Source: an uncultured Bacteroidales bacterium (GTDB taxonomy: Bacteria > Bacteroidota > Bacteroidia > Bacteroidales > WCHB1-69). From it: a DNA stretch of 58,782 nt. Location: assembly GCA_900316305.1 (NCBI GenBank), contig ONCM01000012.1:1-58782 (forward strand). The letters are read 5' to 3'. Shown here one piece after another: positions 9,078 to 17,785 of the stretch. The stretch's first letter is position 1. The number at the start of each line of letters is the position of its first letter. Below the pieces are notes generated by a model. The model saw nothing but the letters and a program-made list of their open reading frames with translations. It ran no database searches and had not been told where the DNA came from. A program made the translations under genes and the position numbers.

Positions 9078-9836
9078 ATGAAACTATTACTGATAAGCAA
9101 TTCAACCAACTACAAAGAGCCCTACCTGGGCTGGTGCCAGCCGCTGATCGCAGAATTCCTGCAGGGCACGGCTGACGAAATCCTGTTCGTCCCTTACGCT
9201 GGCGTGGATGTAGGCGGCAAGGTCTATCCCGAAAGCTACGACAGCTACACGGCCCGCGTGCGCGGCGTGTTTGAGAAGTTCGGCAAGAAGGTGGTCTCCG
9301 TGCACGAGGTCAGCGACCCCGTGGCGGCGGTCAACAACGCCAAGTTCATCATGGTGGGCGGCGGCAACACCTTCCATCTGGTGGCCGAGCTGCACCGCAA
9401 CAAGCTCATCAAGCCCATCCGCCGCAAGGTGATGGAGGGCACACCCTACATGGGCTGGAGCGCAGGTTCCAATGTGGCTTGCCCGACGCTCTGCACTACT
9501 AACGACATGCCCATCGTGATGCCCGAGAGCTTTGATTGTTTCGACCTCGTGCCGTTCCAGATCAACCCGCACTACATCGACCCGTACCCGGAAGCTATTA
9601 ATGACAGCATCCGTCACGGCGGCGAGACTCGTCAGGTGCGTCTGAACGAATATCTGGCGGTGAACAAGGAGAAGACCGTCGTCGGTCTGCGCGAAGGAAC
9701 CGCCCTCTGGATCGAGAACGAGCGCATCACCCTCAAGGGCACGCGCAACATGATTGTCCTCCGTTACGGCAAAGAGCCCGAAGAGATCGTTCCCGGCACC
9801 GTCTTCGGTTACGACATCGTGCCATGCCACGTGTAA
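9078..9836 (+). CDS. pepE: Dipeptidase E (peptidase S51, alpha-aspartyl dipeptidase)
   Basis: A 252-residue cytoplasmic serine peptidase that hydrolyses Asp-X dipeptides. The N-terminus SNSTNYKEPYLGW is typical of the family. The nucleophile elbow GWSAGS gives Ser128; the segment FQINPHYIDPY carries the His of the triad. The glycine-rich GGGNTFHL loop (about residues 94-101) forms the oxyanion region. The protein is slightly longer than the E. coli enzyme (229 residues). It lies 33 bases after pckA with only a heptamer array between, and is followed by a strong terminator. Confidence 0.93.
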   Translation: MKLLLISNSTNYKEPYLGWCQPLIAEFLQGTADEILFVPYAGVDVGGKVYPESYDSYTARVRGVFEKFGKKVVSVHEVSDPVAAVNNAKFIMVGGGNTFHLVAELHRNKLIKPIRRKVMEGTPYMGWSAGSNVACPTLCTTNDMPIVMPESFDCFDLVPFQINPHYIDPYPEAINDSIRHGGETRQVRLNEYLAVNKEKTVVGLREGTALWIENERITLKGTRNMIVLRYGKEPEEIVPGTVFGYDIVPCHV

Positions 9837-9860
9837 CAGAATTGTTTCCGTTATAAACCT

Positions 9861-9900
9861 AAAGCGGGCGGTCCGAAGCACTTCGAACCGCCCGCTTTTC
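9861..9900. terminator. Rho-independent terminator, probably bidirectional
   Basis: AAAGCGGGCGGT pairs with ACCGCCCGCTTT around a loop that itself contains GAAG/CTTC. It is 24 bases after the pepE stop and just beyond the stop of the convergent gene at 9916. Confidence 0.85.
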
Positions 9901-9915
9901 TAATGTTTAATATCA

Positions 9916-10377
9916 TTATCGCAATGCGTCTTTCACATATTCTATCAGCTTTTTGATGTTGGTCCTCCCATACAGCCAAATCACCCGTTCTTTATCCCCC
10001 AATCTACTCACCACCACAAAATTGGAGCATCCTTGCGCATCTTTTTCCGAAGCGCAGATTTTCAACAAGTAGTCTTCCTCGGCGAGTTCAAAAACGATAT
10101 TGAACTTCTCCATCGACTTGCGGATGTCCTGGTTGAACTTCTTGTATTTGTGGGACTTAGGTTTCGCATCGCAGGAGAGGATCTTCACGAAAGAGGCGTT
10201 GTGTGCGATGAGGTTCAGCCAAACGGGTTTCTGTTCGCCGTACTCGAACTTTTCGAAATGGCGTTTGTGACCGTACTTCTTGAACAGCTTCTCCATGTCG
10301 GCGGACTGGGCGAAAACACTGCAGGAGAGGCTGACAAAGAGCAGCATCAATCCCATTATTGACCATCTGTTTTTCAT
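9916..10377 (-). CDS. Small exported protein, DUF4252-like
   Basis: A 153-residue protein with an N-terminal signal peptide (MKNRWSIMGLMLLFVSLSCSVFAQ). The mature part has the layout of DUF4252: a short helix with FKKYG, strands with 'LIAHNASFVKILSCD' and 'VVVSRLGDKERVIWLYGRTNI', and a C-terminal helix IKKLIEYVKDAL. The function of DUF4252 is not known. A Cys within the signal peptide (LSCSVFAQ) could make it a lipoprotein, but the AQ cleavage site fits signal peptidase I better. It is convergent with pepE. No -7 box was seen upstream. Confidence 0.65.
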   Translation of the reverse strand: MKNRWSIMGLMLLFVSLSCSVFAQSADMEKLFKKYGHKRHFEKFEYGEQKPVWLNLIAHNASFVKILSCDAKPKSHKYKKFNQDIRKSMEKFNIVFELAEEDYLLKICASEKDAQGCSNFVVVSRLGDKERVIWLYGRTNIKKLIEYVKDALR

Positions 10378-10460
10378 CTTACCTTAATTTTATGTGAAAA
10401 CAGCGTATAGGACGGTTTTATTGTCTTATAGTTTAATTTTTTAGGAAAGGTAAATTTTGT

Positions 10461-10516
10461 TGTTTCAAGTTTCAAGTTTCAGGTTGACAATTGCCTTTTG
10501 CCTATTGCCTGTTGCC
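10461..10516. repeat. Composite heptamer array, AGTTTCA then TATTGCC, 8 units
   Basis: Eight uninterrupted 7-mers: three of the AGTTTCA type, one hybrid, four of the TATTGCC type. It occupies part of the 257-base divergent gap 10378-10634 and ends just before the promoter of the M16 gene; an ATTG inside it is 19 bases upstream of the -7 box. Confidence 0.93.
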
Positions 10517-10526
10517 TAAAAAATAC

Positions 10527-10534
10527 TATCTTTG
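10527..10534 (+). promoter_or_regulatory. -7 box TATCTTTG with ATTG -33
   Basis: TATCTTTG preceded by ATTG at 10504-10507 (19-base spacer), the latter supplied by the heptamer array. It is about 100 bases upstream of the M16 start. Confidence 0.65.
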
Positions 10535-10634
10535 CCGCCGATTTAAAATTTTTTGTAGTTTTTTGAAACTAATTGCGTCTAAGGAAAAAAACGTCAAAAG
10601 GAAATACTATAGTTATCAATAAAAACAAACGTTT

Positions 10635-13463
10635 ATGAAAAAAGTATTTTTGTTTATCCTGGCCATCTTCTGTGCGTTGGCAGTCTTCGCGCAGAAAGGT
10701 GACCTGAACCTGAACGATCCCATCAAAGCGGATCCGAATGTAACCATAGGCAAGCTGGACAATGGTCTGACCTACTACATTCGCAAGAACACCTATCCGA
10801 AGAACCGTGTGGAGTTCCGTCTCGCGGTGAATGCCGGCTCCAACCAGGAGAACGACAACCAGCAAGGTCTGGCTCACTTCACCGAGCACATGGCCTTCAA
10901 CGGTATCGAGGGTTTCCCGAGCAACAGCGTAGTCGATCACTTGCGCAGCAAGGGCGTGGTGTTCGGTGCTGACCTCAACGCTTACACCAGCTTCGACGAG
11001 ACGGTCTATATGATCCCCATGCCGCTCGACGATCCCAACAACATCGACCTCGGTCTCAAAATCCTCCGTGGTTGGGCCGCCGGTCTGCTCTACGACAACA
11101 AGGAGATTGACGAGGAGCGCGGTGTCATCATCGAGGAATACCGCCTCGGTCTCGGTGCCGACGACCGTATGCGCAAGGAGTACTGGCCGGTCCTCATGAA
11201 GGACTCCCGTTACGCTGAGCGTATGCCCATTGGTAAGCTCGACATTCTGCAAACCTTTGATTACCAAGTCATCAAGGATTTCTATCACGATTGGTACCGC
11301 CCTGATTTGCAGGCCGTCATCGTGGTGGGTGACATTGACGTGAAGGATGTGGAAGCCAAGATCAAGACGATGTTCGGCAACATTCCCGCCAAGCAGAACC
11401 CCAGAAAGAAAGAGACTTACGGCATCGGTGCCAACAAGGAACCGCTCGTGGCTGTCTGCACGGACAAAGAAGCTACCGGCAACTCCGTGATGCTTATCCG
11501 TAAGCACAAACACACCCCGATGAAGACCATCGGCGACTTCCGCGATCAACTCTGCATCGACCTCTACAACACCATGTATGACGCACGCTTCTCCGAAATG
11601 ACCCAGGATCCGAAATGCCCGTTCTTGGGTGCCAATGCCGGTTACGGTGATTTCATCGGCAACACCGATGCTTACGCAGCCGAAGCTATGGCTAAGGAAA
11701 ACCGCATTCCCGAAGCTCTTCGCGTGCTCCTGCAAGAGGACTACCGCGTGTTGAAATATGGTTTCCTGCAGACTGAACTCGACCGCGCCAAAGAAGAACT
11801 GTTAGAGCGCTACGACAAAGCTGCCAAGGAGGCTGACAAGACCGAATCCGCCCGTTTCGCCGTCCAATACATCAACAACTTCCTGCGCCAAGACCCCATC
11901 CCGGGTGCAAAACGTGAGAACACCTACGCCAAGAAACTCATCGAAGGCATCACCTTGGAAGAAGTCAACGCTTTGGCCAAGAATTGGGTTACGGAAGACA
12001 ATATGGTGGCCATCATCACCGCTCCTGACAAAGACGGTGTGAAAGTGCCTTCCCAAGACGAAATCCTTTCCATCCTGAAAGACAAGTCTTTAGCTAACGT
12101 CCAACCCTACGTGGACACCTACAAAGATCAGGAAATCCTCGAAAAGGAGACCCTGAAACCCGGTAAGATCACCTCTGTGGAGAAAATCGACGCTGTGGAT
12201 GCCGAAAAGTGGACCCTTTCCAACGGAATCACCGTTTATCTGAAGAAAACCGACTATAAGAACGATGAAATCCTCTTCAGCGCCAGCAGTAAGGGTGGTA
12301 AATCCCTCTATCCTGTGAAAGATCTGGCTTCCGCCGATTTCGCTGCCGAGATTATCGACCGTGGCGGTATCGCTGGTTTGGACTACAATTCTTTGATGAA
12401 GAAGATGAAAGGTAAAAATGTGGGCGTTTCTCCTGAAATCGGCCTGTTGACGGAAAGTTTCGACGGTTCTTCTTCCCCGAAAGATCTGGAATTCTTCTTC
12501 CAATACCTCAATGCTTTCTTCACCAACCCGCGCATCGATCCTAACGCTTTCGAACTGGTGATGGACGAGACCCGCGAGGGTATCAAGATGCTTCAGGCAC
12601 AACCGATGTACAAGTTCTTAGGCCAGCTGATCGAAGCCGCTTACAATCACGATCCTTATATGAAACAGATGTTCTCCTACGATGAGGATTATATAAAACA
12701 AGCCAACTTCGACCGCGCCGTAGAGATCTACAAAGAGCGTTTCGCCAACCCCGCCGACTTCAACTTCTACTTCGTGGGTAACTACGATGAAAAACAGATG
12801 AAGGAATTTGTGGAACTTTATCTCGGCTCTATGAATACCCAACCCAACAAGAAAGAGAACTACAACCTCAATGTCTTGAAACCGCGTCCCGACAAGGCCA
12901 CCACTCAAACCGTCTATGCCGGTACGGAAGAGCAAGGTTGGATGGGCATGTACATCACCAACCCGATTGATTGGAGCTATCGTAACTCCATCATCACCAG
13001 CATGATCGGTGAAGCTTTGGACATCCAGTTCGTGCGCATCGTGCGTGAGAAGATGGGCGATGTCTATTCCCCGATGGTCAGCATGCACGCTTCCAAGCTG
13101 CCGAAACCCGAGTTGACCCTGATGATCCTCCTGGGTTGTGACCCTGTGAAGACTGACAAACTGGCCGACGCCAGCCTCAAGATACTCAACGACTTCAAAG
13201 CTAAAGGTCCGGACAAAAAGACCATGGAGCTGGTCAAGAAACAGATGCTGAGCACCCGCGCCAAGAACATCCAGACCAACAGTTTCTGGATGAGCTACAT
13301 CAGCGGCAAAGTCAATCAAGGTGAGGAACTTATCGCTCCTTCCGAATATGACAACATCGTCAATTCCGTCACGAAGAAAGAGATGGTCGAGTTCATGAAG
13401 AAATACTTCAAACCCGAAATCTACACGCGTGCTGACATGCACCCGACGACGATGCAGAAATAA
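10635..13463 (+). CDS. Exported M16 family zinc metallopeptidase (double-length)
   Basis: A 942-residue protein with signal peptide MKKVFLFILAIFCALAVFAQ. The inverted zinc motif HFTEH (HxxEH, His81-Glu84-His85) is followed about 76 residues later by the acidic segment EIDEERG, which supplies the third ligand. The length matches two M16 halves in one chain: an active N-terminal half and an inactive C-terminal half (from about residue 505, KWTLSNGITVYLKKTD). Related Bacteroidota proteins are periplasmic peptidases acting on peptides or small proteins; the substrate is unknown. It is followed by a 28-base hairpin. Confidence 0.92.
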   Translation: MKKVFLFILAIFCALAVFAQKGDLNLNDPIKADPNVTIGKLDNGLTYYIRKNTYPKNRVEFRLAVNAGSNQENDNQQGLAHFTEHMAFNGIEGFPSNSVVDHLRSKGVVFGADLNAYTSFDETVYMIPMPLDDPNNIDLGLKILRGWAAGLLYDNKEIDEERGVIIEEYRLGLGADDRMRKEYWPVLMKDSRYAERMPIGKLDILQTFDYQVIKDFYHDWYRPDLQAVIVVGDIDVKDVEAKIKTMFGNIPAKQNPRKKETYGIGANKEPLVAVCTDKEATGNSVMLIRKHKHTPMKTIGDFRDQLCIDLYNTMYDARFSEMTQDPKCPFLGANAGYGDFIGNTDAYAAEAMAKENRIPEALRVLLQEDYRVLKYGFLQTELDRAKEELLERYDKAAKEADKTESARFAVQYINNFLRQDPIPGAKRENTYAKKLIEGITLEEVNALAKNWVTEDNMVAIITAPDKDGVKVPSQDEILSILKDKSLANVQPYVDTYKDQEILEKETLKPGKITSVEKIDAVDAEKWTLSNGITVYLKKTDYKNDEILFSASSKGGKSLYPVKDLASADFAAEIIDRGGIAGLDYNSLMKKMKGKNVGVSPEIGLLTESFDGSSSPKDLEFFFQYLNAFFTNPRIDPNAFELVMDETREGIKMLQAQPMYKFLGQLIEAAYNHDPYMKQMFSYDEDYIKQANFDRAVEIYKERFANPADFNFYFVGNYDEKQMKEFVELYLGSMNTQPNKKENYNLNVLKPRPDKATTQTVYAGTEEQGWMGMYITNPIDWSYRNSIITSMIGEALDIQFVRIVREKMGDVYSPMVSMHASKLPKPELTLMILLGCDPVKTDKLADASLKILNDFKAKGPDKKTMELVKKQMLSTRAKNIQTNSFWMSYISGKVNQGEELIAPSEYDNIVNSVTKKEMVEFMKKYFKPEIYTRADMHPTTMQK

Positions 13464-13489
13464 CCTTTCCCTTTTCGGAAAAAATCAAT

Positions 13490-13517
13490 GTAGAGCCGTG
13501 CTACAGCGCGGCTCTAC
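13490..13517. repeat. 28-base hairpin of the GTAGAG family
   Basis: GTAGAGCCG/CGGCTCTAC arms with a 10-base core. Folded as RNA, pairing continues through one T:G wobble and three more pairs. It lies 27 bases after the M16 stop and upstream of the kdsA promoter; a 3'-end role is possible. Confidence 0.85.
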
Positions 13518-13533
13518 GTGTTTTAAAAAAGAT

Positions 13534-13541
13534 TATCTTTG
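13534..13541 (+). promoter_or_regulatory. -7 box TATCTTTG
   Basis: TAnnTTTG match 21 bases upstream of the kdsA ATG. Confidence 0.68.
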
Positions 13542-13561
13542 CAGCCTTAAAATTGTAACGT

Positions 13562-14374
13562 ATGATTCCAGATATTCTCGGCACTTCCTATGCCGGAAAC
13601 AACAATTTCTTCCTCATTGCAGGTCCCTGTGTGGTGGAGGGCGAGGAGATCACCCTGCGTATTGCCCGCGAAATCAAGGCTATATGCGAAGAGCTCGACA
13701 TTCCTTTCTGCTTCAAGGCATCCTACAAGAAGGCGAACCGTTCGTCGCTGCGCTCCTTCACCGGCATCGGCAACGAGGAGGCGTTGGCAGTGCTCCGCAC
13801 CGTCAAGGAGGAATTGCACGTGCCCATCGTGACGGACATCCACACGGAAGAGGAGGCTGCTTGGGCCGCACAAGTCGCTGATGTGCTGCAGATTCCTGCG
13901 TTTCTCTGTCGGCAGACCGATCTGCTGGTCGCGGCAGCCAAGACGGGTCGCACCGTCAACATCAAGAAAGGGCAGTTCATGTCGCCCGAGGCCATGTCCA
14001 ACGCGGTTGAGAAGGTGCGAGAGGCCGGCAACCCGCGCGTGATGCTCACCGAGCGCGGCACCTGCTTCGGCTATCAGGATCTGGTGGTCGATTTCCGCGG
14101 CGTTAAGGCCATGCAACAGAATCATTGTCCGGTAGTCCTCGACTGCACCCACTCGCTGCAGCAGCCCAACCAGCCCTCCGGGGTCACGGGTGGCCGTCCC
14201 GACCTCATCGAGACCATCGCCAAGGCTGGTGTCGCCGTTGGCTTCGACGGCCTCTTCATGGAGACCCACCCCGAACCTGCCAAAGCCCTCTCAGACGGTG
14301 CCAACATGCTCCCGTTACACGAACTCAAACCGCTACTCACCAAACTCATCCGTATCCGCCAATCTATAATATAA
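13562..14374 (+). CDS. kdsA: 3-deoxy-8-phosphooctulonate (KDO-8-P) synthase
   Basis: A 270-residue cytoplasmic enzyme (EC 2.5.1.55) that condenses PEP with arabinose-5-phosphate, the first step in making KDO for lipopolysaccharide. Family marks are FLIAGPCVVEGEE at the N-terminus, FKASYKKANRSS, TDIHTEEEA, the QTDLL and KKGQFMSPE segments, and DCTHSLQQP near the C-terminus. The length is about 10 residues short of the E. coli enzyme, all at the ends. It begins a same-strand gene run that continues with an envelope glycosyltransferase-like protein. Confidence 0.96.
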   Translation: MIPDILGTSYAGNNNFFLIAGPCVVEGEEITLRIAREIKAICEELDIPFCFKASYKKANRSSLRSFTGIGNEEALAVLRTVKEELHVPIVTDIHTEEEAAWAAQVADVLQIPAFLCRQTDLLVAAAKTGRTVNIKKGQFMSPEAMSNAVEKVREAGNPRVMLTERGTCFGYQDLVVDFRGVKAMQQNHCPVVLDCTHSLQQPNQPSGVTGGRPDLIETIAKAGVAVGFDGLFMETHPEPAKALSDGANMLPLHELKPLLTKLIRIRQSII

Positions 14375-14383
14375 TTCCAAAAA

Positions 14384-14436
14384 GGGCTGAAAGCCCGACC
14401 TATGCCAACCTAGGGTGAGCGCTAGCGAGCCCTAGG
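14384..14436. repeat. Two-hairpin intergenic repeat-like element
   Basis: A first hairpin GGGCT-GAA-AGCCC (14384-14396), a spacer of about a dozen bases, and a second interrupted hairpin with CCTAGGG/CCCTAGG outer arms and a CGC/GCG inner stem (14409-14436). The layout is like the 74-bp elements at 51786 and 52450. From memory, similar GGGCTGAAAGCCC repeats occur in Bacteroidales genomes; not checked. Confidence 0.75.
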
Positions 14437-14452
14437 AAAATCAACAAAAACA

Positions 14453-16516
14453 ATGAAAAGAATCCACCGAATCATCATCATCGCATTAGCACTCCTGTGC
14501 TACGCCAACACCCTCACCCTCCACTATGCGCTGGACGACCGCATGGTCATTCTGGAGAGCAAATACACCCTCAGGGGCGGATGGGAATCCGTGAAAGCCA
14601 TCTTTACCGAAGACACCTTCTCTGGGTACTTCGGGGCAGAGAACTCCATCGTGGCCGGTGGCCGCTACCGTCCGATGTCACAATTGACATTTATGATTGA
14701 AACACAGCTTTTTGGGAAGAATATCCAAGAGAGAATTGGCGATTTGGAAGACTATTACAACCTGCACAATGCTGAACACGAGCAGTATTTTTACGAAACG
14801 CCCCTACCTTTCGTCAACCACCTCATGAACTTGCTCTATTTCATTCTGTTATGTCTGCTGCTCTACGAAGTGTTGTCCAAGATCTTCCCGCAACATGAGG
14901 GTTCGAAATGGTTTCAGTCGCTGACTTTCATTGCAATGGTGCTGTACACGGTGCACCCCATCCATACGGAGGTGGTCGCCAACGTCAAAGGCCGCGACGA
15001 GATTTTCGCTATGCTCGGTTCCGTTATTGCTCTGTGGTGCTCCCTCAAATATGTCGATACTCGAAAATGGTACTGGCTGGTGATCAGTCTTCTGGCATTC
15101 ACCTTTGGCATCTTTTCGAAAGAAAACACCATCACCTTCTTGGCGGTGGTGCCGCTCGCTCTTTACTACTACCAAAACGAAAACAAACGCACCGCCGACT
15201 ACTTCATCACCCTGATACCCTTGCTGTTAGGCAGCGTCTTTTTCATCTGGGCACGTTATAAGGTACTCGGCAGCATGATGCCGCCGGACACGACCAGCAA
15301 TATCCTCAACAACCCATACGTCCACTCCACACGGGCGCAACAGATTGCCACAGTACTGATTACCTGGGGCATCTACCTCAAATTGCTCTTCTTCCCCCAC
15401 CCGCTCACCCACGACTATTACCCGCACCAAATTGCCATCACCGACTTCAGCAACCCATTGGTTTGGGTGATTCTCATCGGCTGCATCGCCTTGGTGGTTT
15501 ACGGCATCTGGAACTTGAAGAAAAAGAGCGTGCCCGCGTTCGGCATTCTCTACTTCATCATCACCTTTTCCATCGTTTCCAACCTGCTCTTCAACCTGGG
15601 CACCTTCATGAACGAGCGTTTCCTCTTCATGCCCTCCATCGGATTTACGTTGTTGGTGGGTTGGTGGCTCTACCGCTTGAGCATGGCGTCCGCACCTGCC
15701 CTGCAAAAGACGGCCGTGGGGGTGACCTCCGCTATCTGTCTGCTGTTCGGTATCAAGACCTTCGTGCGTAACTTCACCTGGATGGACGATTTCACGCTCT
15801 TCCTAACGGATGTAAAGACCTCCGACAACAGTATCAAATGTAACATTTCCGCAGGCGGTAGCTGTTTGCAAATCTGGAAGAAAAGTCACAAGGACCGCGA
15901 CAAACGCGATGCTTACCGCTATCTGGAAAAGGCGCTGAAACTCGATGACCACGCGCTGAACGCCTACCTACTGCTCAGTGAGTTAGCCTATCTGGACGAA
16001 AATCCCGACCTGGCGTTTCAGGCCGCCCGCAACGCCACACTTATTGACCCCGAAAACCCGCAAGGCAGGAATCTGCTGGAGATGGCCACCAATTCGCAAA
16101 AGGCGCACGAACTTGACCCTGTCAACGAGCTGCTCAACCAAGGGAAGGTCGATGAGGCTTGGCAGGAAGTCAACAGGATTCTGGAGAAAGACCCCGACAA
16201 CATCGTGGCCAAGAACGTGAGAGGCAACGTGTTGGGTCGTGGATATGGCCGTCTGGACGATGCCATCAAGGTGTTTGAGGAGATTGTGGCCGAGCACCCC
16301 GATTTCTCCAGTTCATGGGAAAACATGGGCATCTGCTACGCCATCAAACGTGACTTCGCCAATGCCGAACGCTGTCTCCTCCACGCCCTCGAACTCTCCC
16401 CAGACAACGACAACATCAAGCTGAACCTCTACTACATGTATCAAGAGAAAGGAGACCTGGCCGAAGCCGAAAAGTACAAGCCAGAGAGCCTCCCCCAGCA
16501 GGCTATCACCAAATAA
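14453..16516 (+). CDS. TMTC-like multi-spanning membrane protein with C-terminal TPR
   Basis: A 687-residue protein. Residues about 1-440 are a polytopic membrane domain of roughly ten or more hydrophobic segments. The first extracytoplasmic loop has a DD pair (Asp28-Asp29, in HYALDDR), as in GT-C fold glycosyltransferases, followed by YRPMSQLT. Residues about 475-680 are tetratricopeptide repeats (A.RYLEKALKLD, DDAIKVFEEIVAEHPD, NAERCLLHALELSPDN). This order matches eukaryotic TMTC O-mannosyltransferases and related bacterial proteins. A protein or envelope glycosyltransferase role is inferred; acceptor and donor are unknown. It is 21 bases from the next gene, so probably cotranscribed. Confidence 0.8.
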   Translation: MKRIHRIIIIALALLCYANTLTLHYALDDRMVILESKYTLRGGWESVKAIFTEDTFSGYFGAENSIVAGGRYRPMSQLTFMIETQLFGKNIQERIGDLEDYYNLHNAEHEQYFYETPLPFVNHLMNLLYFILLCLLLYEVLSKIFPQHEGSKWFQSLTFIAMVLYTVHPIHTEVVANVKGRDEIFAMLGSVIALWCSLKYVDTRKWYWLVISLLAFTFGIFSKENTITFLAVVPLALYYYQNENKRTADYFITLIPLLLGSVFFIWARYKVLGSMMPPDTTSNILNNPYVHSTRAQQIATVLITWGIYLKLLFFPHPLTHDYYPHQIAITDFSNPLVWVILIGCIALVVYGIWNLKKKSVPAFGILYFIITFSIVSNLLFNLGTFMNERFLFMPSIGFTLLVGWWLYRLSMASAPALQKTAVGVTSAICLLFGIKTFVRNFTWMDDFTLFLTDVKTSDNSIKCNISAGGSCLQIWKKSHKDRDKRDAYRYLEKALKLDDHALNAYLLLSELAYLDENPDLAFQAARNATLIDPENPQGRNLLEMATNSQKAHELDPVNELLNQGKVDEAWQEVNRILEKDPDNIVAKNVRGNVLGRGYGRLDDAIKVFEEIVAEHPDFSSSWENMGICYAIKRDFANAERCLLHALELSPDNDNIKLNLYYMYQEKGDLAEAEKYKPESLPQQAITK

Positions 16517-16537
16517 AACACTGATATAAAATTATTT

Positions 16538-17254
16538 ATGGCAAAAAAGAAAAATACGGATCAAATTATCTCGCTGGACGCATTCGGCAGTGCCAAGGAC
16601 TACTGGCTTTGCTGGGTAAAGTCCCCGCTGCCGCATTTTTCCTTTGCCGCCAGCGTACAGCAACATTTCAAATTCCCCTGTTCCTTTATCGGAAACATCC
16701 TGCTGGACGACGTGCACGAAGACCTCGCATTCCCTATGTACTACATGTCCTTCAGCGAGGAATTTGACATTAACTTAGTGATTCTCAGCAACCACGTCAC
16801 CGCCCCCACCGAAATCTCCATGGGCGAACAGAATCCGCTGTTGGGCGGACTCCTGTTCGAGGACGAGTACTATCTGTTCAACAAACAAGGACTTACCAAA
16901 ATCCCATTTTCTTACCCGATGGCCGACTACGTGCTATTGCTTTCCGCCGACAAACAAGTTGATATTGAGGACTATGCAAAACTATTGCCGTCGATTCCCA
17001 ATATTCAGGTTGTTTGTCAGGACACGCCTCAAAACATCGCACAGAGTCAGAAAAAAAGCAAGAACGTGCTCGATTTCCTGCAGTATCTGTTTTACGAATC
17101 GGAAGCCTACGTCAAGGATTTGCGCCGTCGGAGACTGTTCAAGAAGTTGCACAACAAGATGTCGGTGGCGGAGTCCAACTACATCAAACTCAGATTCCCA
17201 GTTGAAGACAATCGCGTGATTGTCAGCGATTTATTACGAAGAGAAGATTACTAA
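16538..17254 (+). CDS. IPExxxVDY-like family protein
   Basis: A 238-residue protein, no signal peptide. The segments KDYWLCWVK (residues 20-28) and KIPFSYPMADYVLLLS (121-136) resemble the two hallmark stretches of the Bacteroidota IPExxxVDY family, whose function is unknown. The exact signature is degenerate here (IPFSYPMADY). A further 80 residues of charged, helical sequence (QSQKKSKNVLDFL.., DLRRRRLFKKLHN) extend beyond the usual family length of about 150. It is 15 bases upstream of the truncated TcdA gene. Confidence 0.55.
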   Translation: MAKKKNTDQIISLDAFGSAKDYWLCWVKSPLPHFSFAASVQQHFKFPCSFIGNILLDDVHEDLAFPMYYMSFSEEFDINLVILSNHVTAPTEISMGEQNPLLGGLLFEDEYYLFNKQGLTKIPFSYPMADYVLLLSADKQVDIEDYAKLLPSIPNIQVVCQDTPQNIAQSQKKSKNVLDFLQYLFYESEAYVKDLRRRRLFKKLHNKMSVAESNYIKLRFPVEDNRVIVSDLLRREDY

Positions 17255-17269
17255 CCCCAAAGCCGCATC

Positions 17270-17785
17270 ATGACCCAAGAATTCCCCATATTTGACCGTA
17301 CCGAACGGCTGATCTCCATCAATCCCGACGCGGAAATCACCGCCCTGTCGCAGGTCTATACAGCTGAAACCGCCGACAACTTCCATCTGGAGGACTACGA
17401 TGTCGTGATTGACGCCATCGACAGTCTCACCCCGAAGGCACACCTCATCCTGCACGCCTCCCGACTGCCCGTCACGCTGCTCTCGTCCATGGGTTCCGCC
17501 CTCAAGCTCGACCCCACCAAGATCAAAGTCGCCGAGTTCTGGAAGGTTCAGTACTGTCCGCTGGCCCGCGCCCTGCGCAAGAAGTTCAAGCACTGGCAGA
17601 AATTCCCCGAACGGAAATTCCTGTGCGTCTATTCCCCGGAAGTACTGGACAATCTGAGCGAAAGCGCCGTGGAGGATACCACACCGGACGAATTCCACAA
17701 GGTGCAGGTAAACGGTACGGTGGCGCATGTAACGGCGATATTTGGGTTTATGCTGGCGGGACTGGCGATACAATGTAGAATGTAG
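17270..17785 (+). CDS. TcdA/ThiF-family protein lacking the N-terminal nucleotide-binding half
   Basis: A 171-residue protein. From RLISINPDAEITAL onward it aligns by eye with the tRNA threonylcarbamoyladenosine dehydratase (TcdA) family: YDVVIDAIDSLTPK, LLSSMGSALKLDPTKIKVAEFWKV, CPLARALRKKFK, and a hydrophobic C-terminus VTAIFGFMLAGLAI. Intact members have about 85-95 more residues at the N-terminus with the GxGGVG ATP-binding loop, DxD and the NRQ region. These are absent, and the preceding gene ends only 15 bases upstream, so they are not hidden in another frame. It is probably a remnant without adenylating activity, though the frame is open. The stop codon lies in a heptamer array. Confidence 0.75.
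   Translation: MTQEFPIFDRTERLISINPDAEITALSQVYTAETADNFHLEDYDVVIDAIDSLTPKAHLILHASRLPVTLLSSMGSALKLDPTKIKVAEFWKVQYCPLARALRKKFKHWQKFPERKFLCVYSPEVLDNLSESAVEDTTPDEFHKVQVNGTVAHVTAIFGFMLAGLAIQCRM

Noticed and set aside
10569-11735. Minus-strand open frame of 388 codons opposite the M16 gene
   Set aside because: Opposite a well-supported peptidase gene with signal peptide and zinc site; no motif, no promoter.
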